DNA from: an uncultured Clostridia bacterium
Lineage (GTDB): Bacteria; Bacillota; Clostridia; Oscillospirales; Ruminococcaceae
Direction: 5' to 3'
NCBI GenBank assembly: GCA_947175655.1
Contig: CAMWNQ010000007.1
Span: 1-22,672 of the forward strand
Length of the DNA: 22,672 nt
The notes beneath the pieces were generated by a model, which was given only the letters and a program-made list of their open reading frames with translations, had not been told where the DNA came from and did not search any database. The translations under genes were made by a program, and so were the position numbers. This document shows, one piece after another, positions 7,793 through 15,874 of this stretch. How positions within the stretch are numbered: the first letter of the stretch is position 1; every line of letters starts with the position of its first letter.

Positions 7793-7839
7793 TAAATATA
7801 TTATGTATATGCATATAACAAAATATGAGGTATTTTTTT

Positions 7840-8391
7840 ATGAAAAAATTTCCGGTAATTACAGCACTATTATCAGTGCTTATTTTTATGCTTTGTGGCT
7901 GTGAGACAGTCCCAAGTTTTTCAGGGAAATCCGAAGTATCAGAAATTATGATTCCTTTGAGTCAGCCTGATTTGGAATTTTCAATTCCTCAGTCCTTTTC
8001 TGAAACCTCAACAGAAAATAACAATAAAGCATACATCTTCAACAATGCTTCAATAATAATCAACGAAGACAAACTGAATGAAGCAGTTCCGAATCTTACA
8101 GAGTATGTAAAATATTCAAAGGAACTCTATCGCTCAGCTACTGACAAATACACTCAGATAAGTGAGGAAGAAACAACTGTAAACGGTCTTGATGCTGTTA
8201 TAACAGAATTCGTCTATGAAATAAACGGAGAATCAGATATACTTTCTATGCAGTGTATAGTCGGATTTTTATATGATGCTTCTGAAAATCCGGAAAAAGT
8301 CTATATCGTCACCTGTAAATCGGACTCCGAAAGCTATCCAAACTATAAACAAGGCTTTCTGAATACAATAAATAGCGTAAAATTAAAATAA
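7840..8391 (+). CDS. Putative lipoprotein of unknown function
   Basis: A 183-residue protein with a short basic N-terminus, a hydrophobic stretch and a lipobox LCGC (Cys21), so it should be lipidated and anchored on the outer face of the membrane. The mature part (about 160 residues) is soluble, rich in Ser, Glu and Asn, and has a pattern of alternating strands. It vaguely recalls PsbP/DUF1795-type proteins, but I do not recognise a family with confidence. An ATG at 7825 is in frame, but GAGG (7827-7830) lies on top of it and 9 nt before the ATG at 7840, so the later start is chosen. The HAD gene follows after 22 nt, and the two probably form an operon. Confidence 0.75.
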   Translation: MKKFPVITALLSVLIFMLCGCETVPSFSGKSEVSEIMIPLSQPDLEFSIPQSFSETSTENNNKAYIFNNASIIINEDKLNEAVPNLTEYVKYSKELYRSATDKYTQISEEETTVNGLDAVITEFVYEINGESDILSMQCIVGFLYDASENPEKVYIVTCKSDSESYPNYKQGFLNTINSVKLK

Positions 8392-8413
8392 TATCAAAAA
8401 AGAGAGGATTTCT

Positions 8414-9331
8414 ATGATTAAAGGCATTATTTTTGATATGGACGGTCTTATGATTGATACCGAAAAACTCCTTGTAAAATTCTGGAGACAGTCAGCTTCT
8501 GAATATGGTTTCAATATGACTGATGAAGATGTTTTCGGCATCAGAAGTATGTCACATAAACTTGCCGTACCTCACTTAAAAAATATATTCGGCGAAAGCT
8601 TTGATTATTACACAATACGTCAGAAACGTATTGAACTGATGAATAACTACATCGAAAAAAACGGCATCGAGATAAAAAAAGGACTGTTTGAACTTCTTGA
8701 TTATCTCAGAGAAAATAACTACAGAATTGCAGTTGCAACCGCTACACCATATGAACGTGCCGAAAACTATCTCCACCAAATAAACGCATTCGATTACTTT
8801 GACAAAATAATCGGCGGAAATATGATTGAAAACGGAAAGCCTGCACCCGATATATACCTTACAGCATCAGATGAAATCGGTCTTAAGCCGTCCGAATGCA
8901 TCGCACTTGAAGACTCGCCGAACGGTATAAAATCCGCTTATTCGGCAGGTTGTAAACCTGTGATGATTCCCGACCTAACTCCGCCTGATGATGAAATAAA
9001 ACCAATGCTTTACGGAATATGCGAAAGCCTCGACCAAGTAATACAAATACTGAATCTTCAAGGAGAGAAAAAATATATGAGCAGTTCATCTGAAATTTTT
9101 GAAATACCAAAGTATTATTATTTCCATTCAGGAAACAACTACAGCGGTAGTAAAGGCAATTTCAACTATAAAATAATAACTTCAGATAAAATAAAATGTC
9201 TTGTATGGCACGGCAAATTATGTTCTATGAAAGCAGTAATAGAAAATGAAAAGGAATTTGAAAAGTCCGAGGAAGGTTTCGCCAGTCTTATAAAATGGCT
9301 CGAAGAACAATTCATGATTCTTAATTTATAA
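8414..9331 (+). CDS. HAD-family phosphatase with extra C-terminal domain
   Basis: Residues 1 to about 214 form a complete beta-phosphoglucomutase-like HAD phosphatase: nucleophile motif FDMDG (Asp8, Asp10), motif II VATATP, motif III Lys in GKPAPD, and motif IV ALEDSPNG. Such enzymes dephosphorylate small phosphorylated metabolites; the substrate is unknown. Residues 222-305 are an additional domain of about 84 residues rich in Tyr, Ser and Glu (it opens MSSSSEIFEIPKYYYFHSG and ends in a helix with IKWLEEQF). I do not recognise this domain. An internal ribosome binding site and in-frame ATG sit exactly at the junction. The tail FMILNL is encoded by an AT-rich repeat, and the stop codon directly abuts the stop of the opposing cdd gene. 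Confidence 0.85.
   Translation: MIKGIIFDMDGLMIDTEKLLVKFWRQSASEYGFNMTDEDVFGIRSMSHKLAVPHLKNIFGESFDYYTIRQKRIELMNNYIEKNGIEIKKGLFELLDYLRENNYRIAVATATPYERAENYLHQINAFDYFDKIIGGNMIENGKPAPDIYLTASDEIGLKPSECIALEDSPNGIKSAYSAGCKPVMIPDLTPPDDEIKPMLYGICESLDQVIQILNLQGEKKYMSSSSEIFEIPKYYYFHSGNNYSGSKGNFNYKIITSDKIKCLVWHGKLCSMKAVIENEKEFEKSEEGFASLIKWLEEQFMILNL
9059..9079 (+). promoter_or_regulatory. Internal Shine-Dalgarno and in-frame start within the HAD gene
   Basis: AAGGAGAG (9059-9066) lies 10 nt before an ATG (9077-9079) in the HAD reading frame (Met222), exactly where the extra C-terminal domain begins. This may allow separate production of an 84-residue protein, or may be a relic of two once-separate genes. 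Confidence 0.5.
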
Positions 9332-9346
9332 TTATGCATTATACTT
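9310..9346. repeat. AT-rich palindromic repeat, locus 5 (two stops back to back)
   Basis: A unit with TTCATGATTCTTAATTTATA and ATTATGCATTATA contains the stop of the HAD gene (9329-9331) and of the opposing cdd gene (9332-9334). There is no intergenic base between the two stops and no hairpin terminator with a T-run. Confidence 0.75.
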
Positions 9347-9706
9347 AAAGGCGTTTGGAAATAATTCTTTAAGAGTATGCATTCCGTCAGACAGAATTAT
9401 TTTAAAATCATCGTCGCAGAATTCACTCATCACCTGAAGACAAGCTCCACACGGAATGCACGGATTTTCTTTTCCATATATGGCAATCGCCTCAAAATCC
9501 TTTTTCCCCTCTGATACCGCCTTGAATATAGTCGTTCTTTCAGCACAGACAGTCAACGAAAATGACATATTTTCAATATTAGCACCCGTAAATATTTCAC
9601 CGTCTGATGTAAGGATTGCAGAACCTACTGAAAAATTTGAATAAGGCGAATATGATTTCAAAGACGCTTCAACTGCCATATCATAAAGTTTCTTATACTT
9701 ATCCAT
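9332..9706 (-). CDS. cdd: Cytidine deaminase
   Basis: A 124-residue homotetramer-type cytidine deaminase that converts cytidine and deoxycytidine to the uridine forms in pyrimidine salvage. The zinc site is complete: VCAE (Cys54, catalytic Glu56) and PCGAC (Cys86, Cys89). The N-terminal SYSPYSNFSVGSA block, which binds the nucleoside, is also typical. The start overlaps the end of the DUF896 gene by 8 nt, with AAGG just upstream, so translation is probably coupled. The tail KYNA lies in an AT-rich repeat. Confidence 0.93.
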   Translation of the reverse strand: MDKYKKLYDMAVEASLKSYSPYSNFSVGSAILTSDGEIFTGANIENMSFSLTVCAERTTIFKAVSEGKKDFEAIAIYGKENPCIPCGACLQVMSEFCDDDFKIILSDGMHTLKELFPNAFKYNA

Positions 9707-9902
9707 TGCTTTTTACCTTACGTTTAGTACCATCCGGTTCAACAATATAGGTATTGTCGAGCTGTGCGGAAAGACTTCTTTTAAAAGCCTCACGGTATTC
9801 ATTTCTGAGTTCTGTCTGTTCGAGCTTTTCGGCATCAGTCAGACCCTCAGTTCTTGATTTTCTTGCAAGGAAATTTATTCTTTCAAGTTTTGCATTATCC
9901 AT
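9699..9902 (-). CDS. DUF896 (YnzC-like) small protein
   Basis: A 67-residue protein matching the YnzC/DUF896 family: an N-terminal helical hairpin (KLERINFLARKSRTEGLTD, then EKLEQTELRNEYREAFKRS) and a basic tail. The biochemical function is unknown; B. subtilis relatives include a gene in the SOS-linked yneA region. AGAGGTG is the ribosome binding site. The last 8 nt overlap the cdd start. Confidence 0.85.
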   Translation of the reverse strand: MDNAKLERINFLARKSRTEGLTDAEKLEQTELRNEYREAFKRSLSAQLDNTYIVEPDGTKRKVKSNG

Positions 9903-9935
9903 TTTTTATACACCTCTCTGTTGAATTTTTATTTT

Positions 9936-9964
9936 ATTATATCACAGTTTTTTATACTTTTCAA
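9936..9964 (-). promoter_or_regulatory. Sigma-A promoter of DUF896-cdd
   Basis: On the minus strand, TTGAAA (9959-9964) and TATAAT (9936-9941) have a 17-bp spacer. The -35 box overlaps the upstream edge of the SDR gene's ribosome binding site on the other strand, so this promoter reads away from the divergent SDR gene. Confidence 0.7.
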
Positions 9965-9977
9965 GGGGGTTTTAATT

Positions 9978-10682
9978 TTGAAAACAGCAATTGTAACAGG
10001 TGGTTCAGGAGGCATCGGGTCAGCGATATGCCGAATGCTTGCTGAAAACAATTATTTTGTATATGTAAATTACAGTTCGTCTAAAGAAAAAGCCATAAAG
10101 CTTGCAGAAGAAATACATGGCAGTGCAATAAAATTTGATATTTCAGACCGTGAGCAGGTAAATAATGCAATAAATTCAATAGGACAAGTTGACCTGTTGA
10201 TAAATAATGCCGGTATTTCAGAAATAAATACTTTCGACTCTGTATCACCTGAAAAAGCAGACCGAATACTCAATATAAACTTAAAAGGAACTCTGAACTG
10301 TTCACGTGCAGTAATTCCGGATATGATACACAGAAAATCAGGAGTTATAATAAATATTTCATCAATATGGGGACAGTGCGGTGCATCGTGTGAGGTTGAC
10401 TATTCCGCATCAAAAGCCGGGGTAATAGGATTTACAAAAGCTCTTGCAAAGGAACTTGCACCCTCCGGAATACGTATAAACTGTATAGCCCCCGGATTTA
10501 TTATGACTGATATGAACAGTAATTTTTCCGAAAGCGACCTGCAACTGATAAAAAATGACATACCACTTGGTATTTTTGGAACTCCACAAGATATTGCAAA
10601 CGCAGTTATGTTTTTTGCATCTGAAAAATCGTCATTTATAACCGGTCAGATTTTAGGAGTAAACGGCGGAATGAATATATAA
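9978..10682 (+). CDS. SDR-family oxidoreductase (FabG-like)
   Basis: A 234-residue classical short-chain dehydrogenase/reductase. It shows the NAD(P)-binding motif TGGSGGIG (7-14), NNAG (76-79), and the catalytic Ser (SS 128-129), Tyr142 and Lys146 in YSASK. The FabG-like C-terminus IAPGFIMTDM is also present. It probably reduces a keto group with NADPH, but the substrate (acyl carrier protein-linked or free) cannot be told. The start is a TTG at 9978 with AAGGGGG (9963-9969) 8 nt upstream. A TTG at 9921 opens a longer frame but has no ribosome binding site and adds residues absent from the family. It stands alone, flanked by a divergent and a convergent gene. Confidence 0.88.
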   Translation: MKTAIVTGGSGGIGSAICRMLAENNYFVYVNYSSSKEKAIKLAEEIHGSAIKFDISDREQVNNAINSIGQVDLLINNAGISEINTFDSVSPEKADRILNINLKGTLNCSRAVIPDMIHRKSGVIINISSIWGQCGASCEVDYSASKAGVIGFTKALAKELAPSGIRINCIAPGFIMTDMNSNFSESDLQLIKNDIPLGIFGTPQDIANAVMFFASEKSSFITGQILGVNGGMNI

Positions 10683-10735
10683 TATATAATTCATAATTTA
10701 TAATGCATAATTATTAATTATGCCTTTTTAATTCT
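10682..10735. repeat. AT-rich palindromic repeat, locus 6
   Basis: Units ATATATAATTCATAATTTA, TAATGCATAATTATTAATT and ATGCCTTTTTAATTC begin at the SDR stop codon and precede the terminator. Confidence 0.75.
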
Positions 10736-10752
10736 CGTTTCAGCATTATTAT

Positions 10753-10790
10753 AAAAGGGGTACTGAAAAGCACCCCTTATTTTTTTATTT
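10753..10790. terminator. Intrinsic terminator between convergent SDR and mannanase genes
   Basis: AAGGGGT (10755-10761) pairs with ACCCCTT (10772-10778), followed by ATTTTTTTATTT on the plus strand. On the minus strand it is followed by TTATAAT, so it may also act, less efficiently, for the mannanase gene. Confidence 0.8.
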
Positions 10791-10794
10791 ATTA

Positions 10795-12690
10795 TTAGGA
10801 TTTAACAGGAAGTTCAGTTACTATCTTTGCAAGATACTGCTGAATTGCAAGAGCATCATCAGCTGTAATACCGTTTCCTGTTGCGTGAACGTCAGAATTT
10901 AAAAGACCAGGCTGCATAATCCTATTGGCCTCAGGATTTCCAACATATGCAGCAACTGCTACAACATCGGCAACATCAACTGTACCATCGTTGTTTGCAT
11001 CGCCCCAAAGTCCTTTAGAAACTGACATAGTAGTTACAGTTGTCTGAATTGCTTCGGTAGTCTTCGGAACTTCAGTAGTTGCCTGTGTAGGGTCGGGCTT
11101 TGACTGTGATTCATAGCTATAAAGATTTTCAGGAAGTTCATCAAGAGAAATACAATAATCACTTGTATACATTGTCTTGAGGTCTTCAACAGTGTTAAAC
11201 ATAGGGTCAGAAAGGAAGTTTGTGCTAGGTGAACCTCCGTCATACCAAGGACAGAAATAGAGCCAGCCGGCTTTTTCATCAAGAATATTCTGGAGTGTAG
11301 GAATGCTGTCGTTTTCAGCCATAGCTACCATTTTCTTTCCTTCATACTTTTCAACAAGAGCATAGAATGTACTGCTTATAGCACTATCGTTGTGAGTTAA
11401 AACAGGCTGTCCTGTTGACCAGTCAGTACAGTTATATTTATCATATGCAACAAGGTCTACATATTCATCACCTGGATACCAGTCTCTGGAAGTATCAAAT
11501 GCATAGCTGTTCCATTCCCAGATAATATTATGGAGTCCATATTTTTCAGTAAGAGTCTTGTACATAAGTCTCCAGAGGTCTTTATAAACGGCTGAACCGT
11601 CCTGACCCCACCAGAACCAAGAACCGTTTTCACCGCCACCGCCTTCAGCTTCGTGAAGAGGTCTGAAAATGAGTGGAATATTTTCGTCCTGAAGCTTCTG
11701 AATTTCAGATGCAAGAACATCAAGACAAAGCATAAAGTATTCATATTCCTTTGTACCCTCTACAATAGCTTTTGAAGTATCGAAATCAGTAGCTGGTATA
11801 GTTTTATGATCATCTGCCCATACTCCATATGTAGCCTGACTCCAGTCTATCTTATCACCTATATTATAATTTGCAAAATTAACAGGTACAGTAATATGCC
11901 AAGAAGATGTTATGATACCATTTTTATTTTTTACCCAGTCAATCATTCTTTCAGTAGTACCGTCATCACTGCCATAAAGAGGGTTGCAGGCATTAAGATA
12001 GTCAAAACCTCTTATAGCCGGATATACTCCTGTTTTTTCCTTGATATATTCAAATTCATATTCAAAATCGTGAGGACCATATTTATATATTTCCTGCTGA
12101 CCTGAAATAACATGTTTTCCATATGAATCAGCAAGGAAGTTCATAAGTGACTGAGTTTCCTTTGTAGCCTTAGGGTCACTGAGTTTGTTTGAGCCTACAA
12201 GTGCAGGAAGTTCAGCAGTCTTTGCAACTATATAGTCAAACATAGTCCAGCCCCAGCTACTCTCAATCTTCAATGTATTAACACCCTTTGTGAGCTTGAA
12301 TTTACCGATTGAAGCTTCTGCAAATTCATCATTAGGACTGAAAACAATCTGACCCTGGGGAGCATCATTAATATAGAAATTTTGTGTTTTTGAACCGCTT
12401 GCAGTAGGAAGATTGTAGCATACCATTAATTCATACATTCCTGTTTCAGGAACTTCAACATCAACGCTTATTGTATCACCTGCATCACGGAGATAAACAT
12501 ATCCATCACCGGAAAATCCTTTTTCTTCTGTTTCTACCTTGGTAGCTGTACCTGTAATAACACCATTTTCAAATTCAGCCTTATTGCCACCGTCAACAGC
12601 AAAAACTGCGGATAATGCTGAAAGTGAACTTACAGCAAGTACAGACGCCACAACAGCGGAACTGATTTTTTTTGTTAATTTTGAAACCAT
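10795..12690 (-). CDS. Secreted CBM35-GH26 beta-mannanase with type I dockerin
   Basis: A 631-residue secreted glycoside hydrolase, probably an endo-beta-1,4-mannanase built into a cellulosome. In order: signal peptide (1 to about 31, ending ALSAVFA), CBM35-like carbohydrate-binding module (about 35-165), GH26 barrel (about 170-515), Thr/Pro-rich linker (about 530-558) and dockerin (563-628). The GH26 acid/base is Glu347 in FRPLHEAEG and the nucleophile is Glu459 in VAMAENDS, 112 residues apart as usual. The first dockerin calcium loop is complete (Asp564, Asn566, Asp568, Asp575). The second (DVHATGNGITADD) has replaced middle ligands. GGAGGG precedes the ATG, and a consensus promoter lies 34 nt upstream. 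No scaffoldin or other polysaccharide gene is nearby except the AraC regulator. Confidence 0.93.
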   Translation of the reverse strand: MVSKLTKKISSAVVASVLAVSSLSALSAVFAVDGGNKAEFENGVITGTATKVETEEKGFSGDGYVYLRDAGDTISVDVEVPETGMYELMVCYNLPTASGSKTQNFYINDAPQGQIVFSPNDEFAEASIGKFKLTKGVNTLKIESSWGWTMFDYIVAKTAELPALVGSNKLSDPKATKETQSLMNFLADSYGKHVISGQQEIYKYGPHDFEYEFEYIKEKTGVYPAIRGFDYLNACNPLYGSDDGTTERMIDWVKNKNGIITSSWHITVPVNFANYNIGDKIDWSQATYGVWADDHKTIPATDFDTSKAIVEGTKEYEYFMLCLDVLASEIQKLQDENIPLIFRPLHEAEGGGGENGSWFWWGQDGSAVYKDLWRLMYKTLTEKYGLHNIIWEWNSYAFDTSRDWYPGDEYVDLVAYDKYNCTDWSTGQPVLTHNDSAISSTFYALVEKYEGKKMVAMAENDSIPTLQNILDEKAGWLYFCPWYDGGSPSTNFLSDPMFNTVEDLKTMYTSDYCISLDELPENLYSYESQSKPDPTQATTEVPKTTEAIQTTVTTMSVSKGLWGDANNDGTVDVADVVAVAAYVGNPEANRIMQPGLLNSDVHATGNGITADDALAIQQYLAKIVTELPVKS

Positions 12691-12714
12691 TTTTAACCCT
12701 CCAATTCAAAATTC

Positions 12715-12726
12715 AATGTACACATT
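12715..12726. promoter_or_regulatory. Inverted repeat at the mannanase transcription start
   Basis: AATGT-AC-ACATT (12715-12726) overlaps the -10 box and predicted start region of the mannanase promoter. It could be an operator half-site pair, but this is the only copy seen and the arms are short. Confidence 0.25.
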
Positions 12727-12752
12727 ATACCATATTTTTTTAACAATGTCAA
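12724..12752 (-). promoter_or_regulatory. Sigma-A promoter of the mannanase gene
   Basis: On the minus strand, TTGACA (12747-12752) and TATAAT (12724-12729) are perfect consensus boxes with a 17-bp spacer. The -35 directly abuts an AT-rich repeat. Confidence 0.85.
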
Positions 12753-12753
12753 G

Positions 12754-12797
12754 ATAATTTATAATTCATAATTATGCATTCTTAATTATGCATTTTT
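12754..12797. repeat. AT-rich palindromic repeat, locus 7
   Basis: A unit with ATAATTTATAATTCATAATT, then ATGCATTCTTAATTATGCAT, lies between the mannanase promoter and araC. It supplies the araC stop (12782-12784) and its terminal residues KMHN. Confidence 0.8.
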
Positions 12798-13576
12798 AAA
12801 ATATTTTTTCTATAAACTGTCGGAGTTACCCCTGCAACCTTTTTAAACTGTCTCATAAAATGTTCATCACTGTCATATCCGCACATAGCAGCTGTCTGTG
12901 ATACTGTACAGGAAGTAGTGCTTAATATTTCCTTTGCCTTGTCAATCTTGCATATTATCACATCAGAAATACAGGATATTCCGAAAATCTCACGGTATAT
13001 ATGCTGAAAGTACGATTTTGACATATTCACCTCTGATGCCATAAGTTCAACAGTCCATTTTATCTGGGGATTCTGATATATTTTCTGTCTAAGTCCGATT
13101 AATTCACCATAATGAGGGTCTGATGATTGCTGTGACATACCCTTTATTCCACTTGTTTCACTTATTTTTATGAGGATTGCTTTTATAAGACTGTCAATCA
13201 TCTTACTTCTGTTTATGCTGAGCGAATAAAACTCATTTGTAAGATTTCTTATAAGTTCACTAAGGAAATTAACATCAGTATATCTTATAACAGTATCAAG
13301 CGGAATATCAAGTGATGTAAAGAAATCACCATCACCGCCTAAATTGAAACAAATCCAGTCATATATAAATATGTCTTCAAAGGAATACAAATCTATCAGG
13401 GTTTTTCTGTCATATATCACAACCGTATCTCTTTCAGCCGAAATTTTTTCATTACTGATATTCAGTACACAAGGACTCTTGAAAAGCATAAGAAAATAAT
13501 TTTCATTATCACCGTTTTTTTTCAAAGCATAGTCTTTTCCGTGTATAGTATTATAGCCTATGCCTGTTATATTCAA
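12782..13576 (-). CDS. AraC-family transcriptional regulator
   Basis: A 264-residue regulator. The N-terminal half is a cupin-like sensing domain (about 1-140) of unknown ligand. The C-terminal 100 residues hold two helix-turn-helix units: WTVELMASEVNMSKSYFQHI and TVSQTAAMCGYDSDEHFMRQF, then the signature GVTPTVYRK. The start is set at a TTG (13576) with GAGGTG (13583-13588) 6 nt upstream, overlapping the mpg stop. A longer frame would run 50 nt into mpg. It is the last gene of the minus-strand unit and sits upstream of the mannanase, so control of mannan use is a reasonable guess but is not shown by sequence. Confidence 0.85.
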   Translation of the reverse strand: MNITGIGYNTIHGKDYALKKNGDNENYFLMLFKSPCVLNISNEKISAERDTVVIYDRKTLIDLYSFEDIFIYDWICFNLGGDGDFFTSLDIPLDTVIRYTDVNFLSELIRNLTNEFYSLSINRSKMIDSLIKAILIKISETSGIKGMSQQSSDPHYGELIGLRQKIYQNPQIKWTVELMASEVNMSKSYFQHIYREIFGISCISDVIICKIDKAKEILSTTSCTVSQTAAMCGYDSDEHFMRQFKKVAGVTPTVYRKNILKMHN

Positions 13577-13586
13577 AAAAATCACC

Positions 13587-14093
13587 TCATTTCGCAATAA
13601 ACCGCCATTCAATATTTTTCCAGTATTCTCCGGCATAATCTATTCCGACTCTAGGAGCAGTAATTATCCCTGGTCTGAAATTGTCATCTTCAATCCAGAT
13701 GTCATTACTTTCACAGATACTCATACCATTAAGCGACTTATCTATTTTCAAGAACTTAGTAAGCTTTGCAGGACCATTCAGATTTTCTCCGGCTCTTATC
13801 AGAACACATTGTGGCATATCCTTTTTACCAGTAACAATATTCATAAGCCAGTGAATACCATAGCAGAGATAAATATATATCTTACCGCTTTCACCATACA
13901 GAATTTCAGTTCTAGGAGTCTTTCCCTTTGATGCGTGACAGGCTTTATCCTCTTCACCCCTGTAAGCTTCTGTTTCAGTAATGCGAACTCTGAATTCACT
14001 GCCATCACTCAGACGATACACAAGTATCTTTCCAACCAAATCTGGTGCAACTTCGAGACAGTCACGGTTAAAAAAAACTTTATCAAGTTTCAT
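13587..14093 (-). CDS. 3-methyladenine DNA glycosylase (AAG/MPG family)
   Basis: A 168-residue DNA repair glycosylase that removes alkylated and deaminated purines. The family core is clear: ITETEAYRGEEDKACHA, with catalytic Glu42 and the DNA-intercalating Tyr44 (equivalent to human Glu125 and Tyr127), then YIYLCYGIHWLMNIVT and GPAKLT. It is shorter than many members (about 190-200). AGGGAGA precedes the ATG and overlaps the rqcH stop 13 nt away. The araC start follows 10 nt after the stop. Confidence 0.92.
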   Translation of the reverse strand: MKLDKVFFNRDCLEVAPDLVGKILVYRLSDGSEFRVRITETEAYRGEEDKACHASKGKTPRTEILYGESGKIYIYLCYGIHWLMNIVTGKKDMPQCVLIRAGENLNGPAKLTKFLKIDKSLNGMSICESNDIWIEDDNFRPGIITAPRVGIDYAGEYWKNIEWRFIAK

Positions 14094-14106
14094 AAAATCT
14101 CCCTTA

Positions 14107-15873
14107 TTATTTTACTCTCAGACTTTCAGCAATCTGAACATCAGGTCTTACAAAAGCAGTCTTGTAGTTAGTAAAGATAACTTTTCCAGCCTTTGCTCCT
14201 GACGGTTTTTTTACATATTTTGCAAGACAGTAATCAACAGGTACAAGAGTGGAATCCTTTCCCCTACTGTTTACGGACGCAATTATACAAGCTTCCTCAA
14301 CAGTTTTATCGGGAGGTGTTTCACCGTCAGTAAGAATAAGTACGTGAGAACCGGCAATAGATTGCGTATGAAGCCATATATCAGATTTTTCAGCACATTT
14401 GAGTGTAAGTCTGTCATTCTGTTTATTATTCCTGCCGACAAGTATAGTATAGCCGTCACTTGATTTATATTCAATAGGCGGTAATGATTTTTCGTTTCTG
14501 TTCTTATTGTTCTTGTTTGATGACGATTTTATATATCCCTCTTCAGCAAGTTCAATACGTAGCTGTAACACTTCATTTTCAGTTGATGCCCTTGTAAGAG
14601 CATCAAAAACGCTGTCTATATACTGTAATTCCTCTTCACCCTTTGCAATCTGTTCAGTAAGTTTTTTCTCAGCAGTTGCCATTTTTTTATACTCGTTATA
14701 GTAATGCTGAATATTTTGTGATGGAGTTTTCATAACATCAAGTTTTATTTCTACTTCCGGACAGTTTTCATTATAGAAATTCTGTGTTGAAAGAACGCTG
14801 TCACCCTTCTGAATTCTGTATATATTTGCAGAAAGCAAATCTCCATAAAGCTTATATATATCTCTGTTTGCACAGTTTTCAAGTTCTTCTTTCTGTACAG
14901 CAATACGTCTTGAAATTCTTTCAGTAAGGTTCATCAGGAACTTGAACAAATCATTTGCCCTCTGTTTCATTCTTACAGCCAGACCTTTCTGTGCATAGAA
15001 AGCATCAAGGAGTTCCGAGGCAGATGAATATGAAGAAGTTTTCATCAAATCCCCATACTGCGATATATTTACAAATGAAAAGTCCTTTAAATTTCCGTCA
15101 TTATCACTTACTATCGTGAAACAGTTTTTATTATTCAGTAACATATCCCTTGTCTTCTCTATTTTCAGCATAAGACGATTAAAATGTTCCGGTGTCATAT
15201 CAGATGACTTTATATATCCGCCCTTTGAGACATAATATGTCCATTCTCTCGCAAGTATCGGGGATATACCCTCAAACACCTTTATCAGAACTTTTGAAAG
15301 TTCTTCTGGCACAGCAGATTTTATCTTATTTACAATATCAGATTTTTCTGCAAAACGAAAATCAAGCCTGTTTTCTCTGGAAGGTGTTTCATAGGTATCG
15401 CCTGTAAGATACCAAATCTTACACGTTTCAGTTTCGGAATGTATCTGTTTGAGACTGCCTATAATTTTATTATCCTGATTCAGTATTATGAAGTTTGAAC
15501 GTCTTCCCATTACTTCGCAGACTACAGTTATAATTACAATATCGCCCAGTTCGTTTATGCATTCAAAATCAAGATATAATATACGCTCCAGACCGTCCTG
15601 ACGTATATCAATAAGTTTACCGTTTCCCAGATGCTTACGCAGAAGCATACAGAATACAGGCGGACTCTTAGGATTATCAACTGCAATATTTGTTATATGC
15701 ACACGACTGTTGCCCGCATTTACTGATATTAAAAGCCTGTAAGCTCCCTGACGTGTCCTGAAAGTAATTATTATCTCCTCTTTTGACGGCTGATGCACTT
15801 TTTCAACACGACTGCCTTTTAAAAACTCCATTTCAGATTTCACTGCATAAAGAAAAGCTCCATCAAGTGACAT
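14107..15873 (-). CDS. rqcH: RqcH/Rqc2-type ribosome quality-control protein (FbpA/NFACT family)
   Basis: A 588-residue NFACT protein. In bacteria RqcH binds the 50S subunit carrying a stalled nascent chain and directs Ala-tail addition for degradation; older annotation calls it fibronectin-binding protein. Domains: NFACT-N (about 1-180), helical and coiled-coil middle (about 280-430), and the C-terminal NFACT-R domain with YTILVGRNNKQNDRLT and DIWLHTQSIAGSHV. The tRNA-contacting Asp-Arg of the N-domain (B. subtilis Asp97-Arg98) appears as Glu-Arg in DGLERILYL, a conservative change that I believe occurs in other clostridia. The start lies 1 nt after the rlmA stop, with AGAGGA upstream, indicating tight coupling. 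Confidence 0.9.
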   Translation of the reverse strand: MSLDGAFLYAVKSEMEFLKGSRVEKVHQPSKEEIIITFRTRQGAYRLLISVNAGNSRVHITNIAVDNPKSPPVFCMLLRKHLGNGKLIDIRQDGLERILYLDFECINELGDIVIITVVCEVMGRRSNFIILNQDNKIIGSLKQIHSETETCKIWYLTGDTYETPSRENRLDFRFAEKSDIVNKIKSAVPEELSKVLIKVFEGISPILAREWTYYVSKGGYIKSSDMTPEHFNRLMLKIEKTRDMLLNNKNCFTIVSDNDGNLKDFSFVNISQYGDLMKTSSYSSASELLDAFYAQKGLAVRMKQRANDLFKFLMNLTERISRRIAVQKEELENCANRDIYKLYGDLLSANIYRIQKGDSVLSTQNFYNENCPEVEIKLDVMKTPSQNIQHYYNEYKKMATAEKKLTEQIAKGEEELQYIDSVFDALTRASTENEVLQLRIELAEEGYIKSSSNKNNKNRNEKSLPPIEYKSSDGYTILVGRNNKQNDRLTLKCAEKSDIWLHTQSIAGSHVLILTDGETPPDKTVEEACIIASVNSRGKDSTLVPVDYCLAKYVKKPSGAKAGKVIFTNYKTAFVRPDVQIAESLRVK

Positions 15874-15874
15874 A

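Noticed and set aside
9921..9977. Longer N-terminus for the SDR protein
   Set aside because: The TTG at 9921 has no ribosome binding site and the added residues precede the dinucleotide-binding strand that normally starts the protein; AAGGGGG points to the TTG at 9978.
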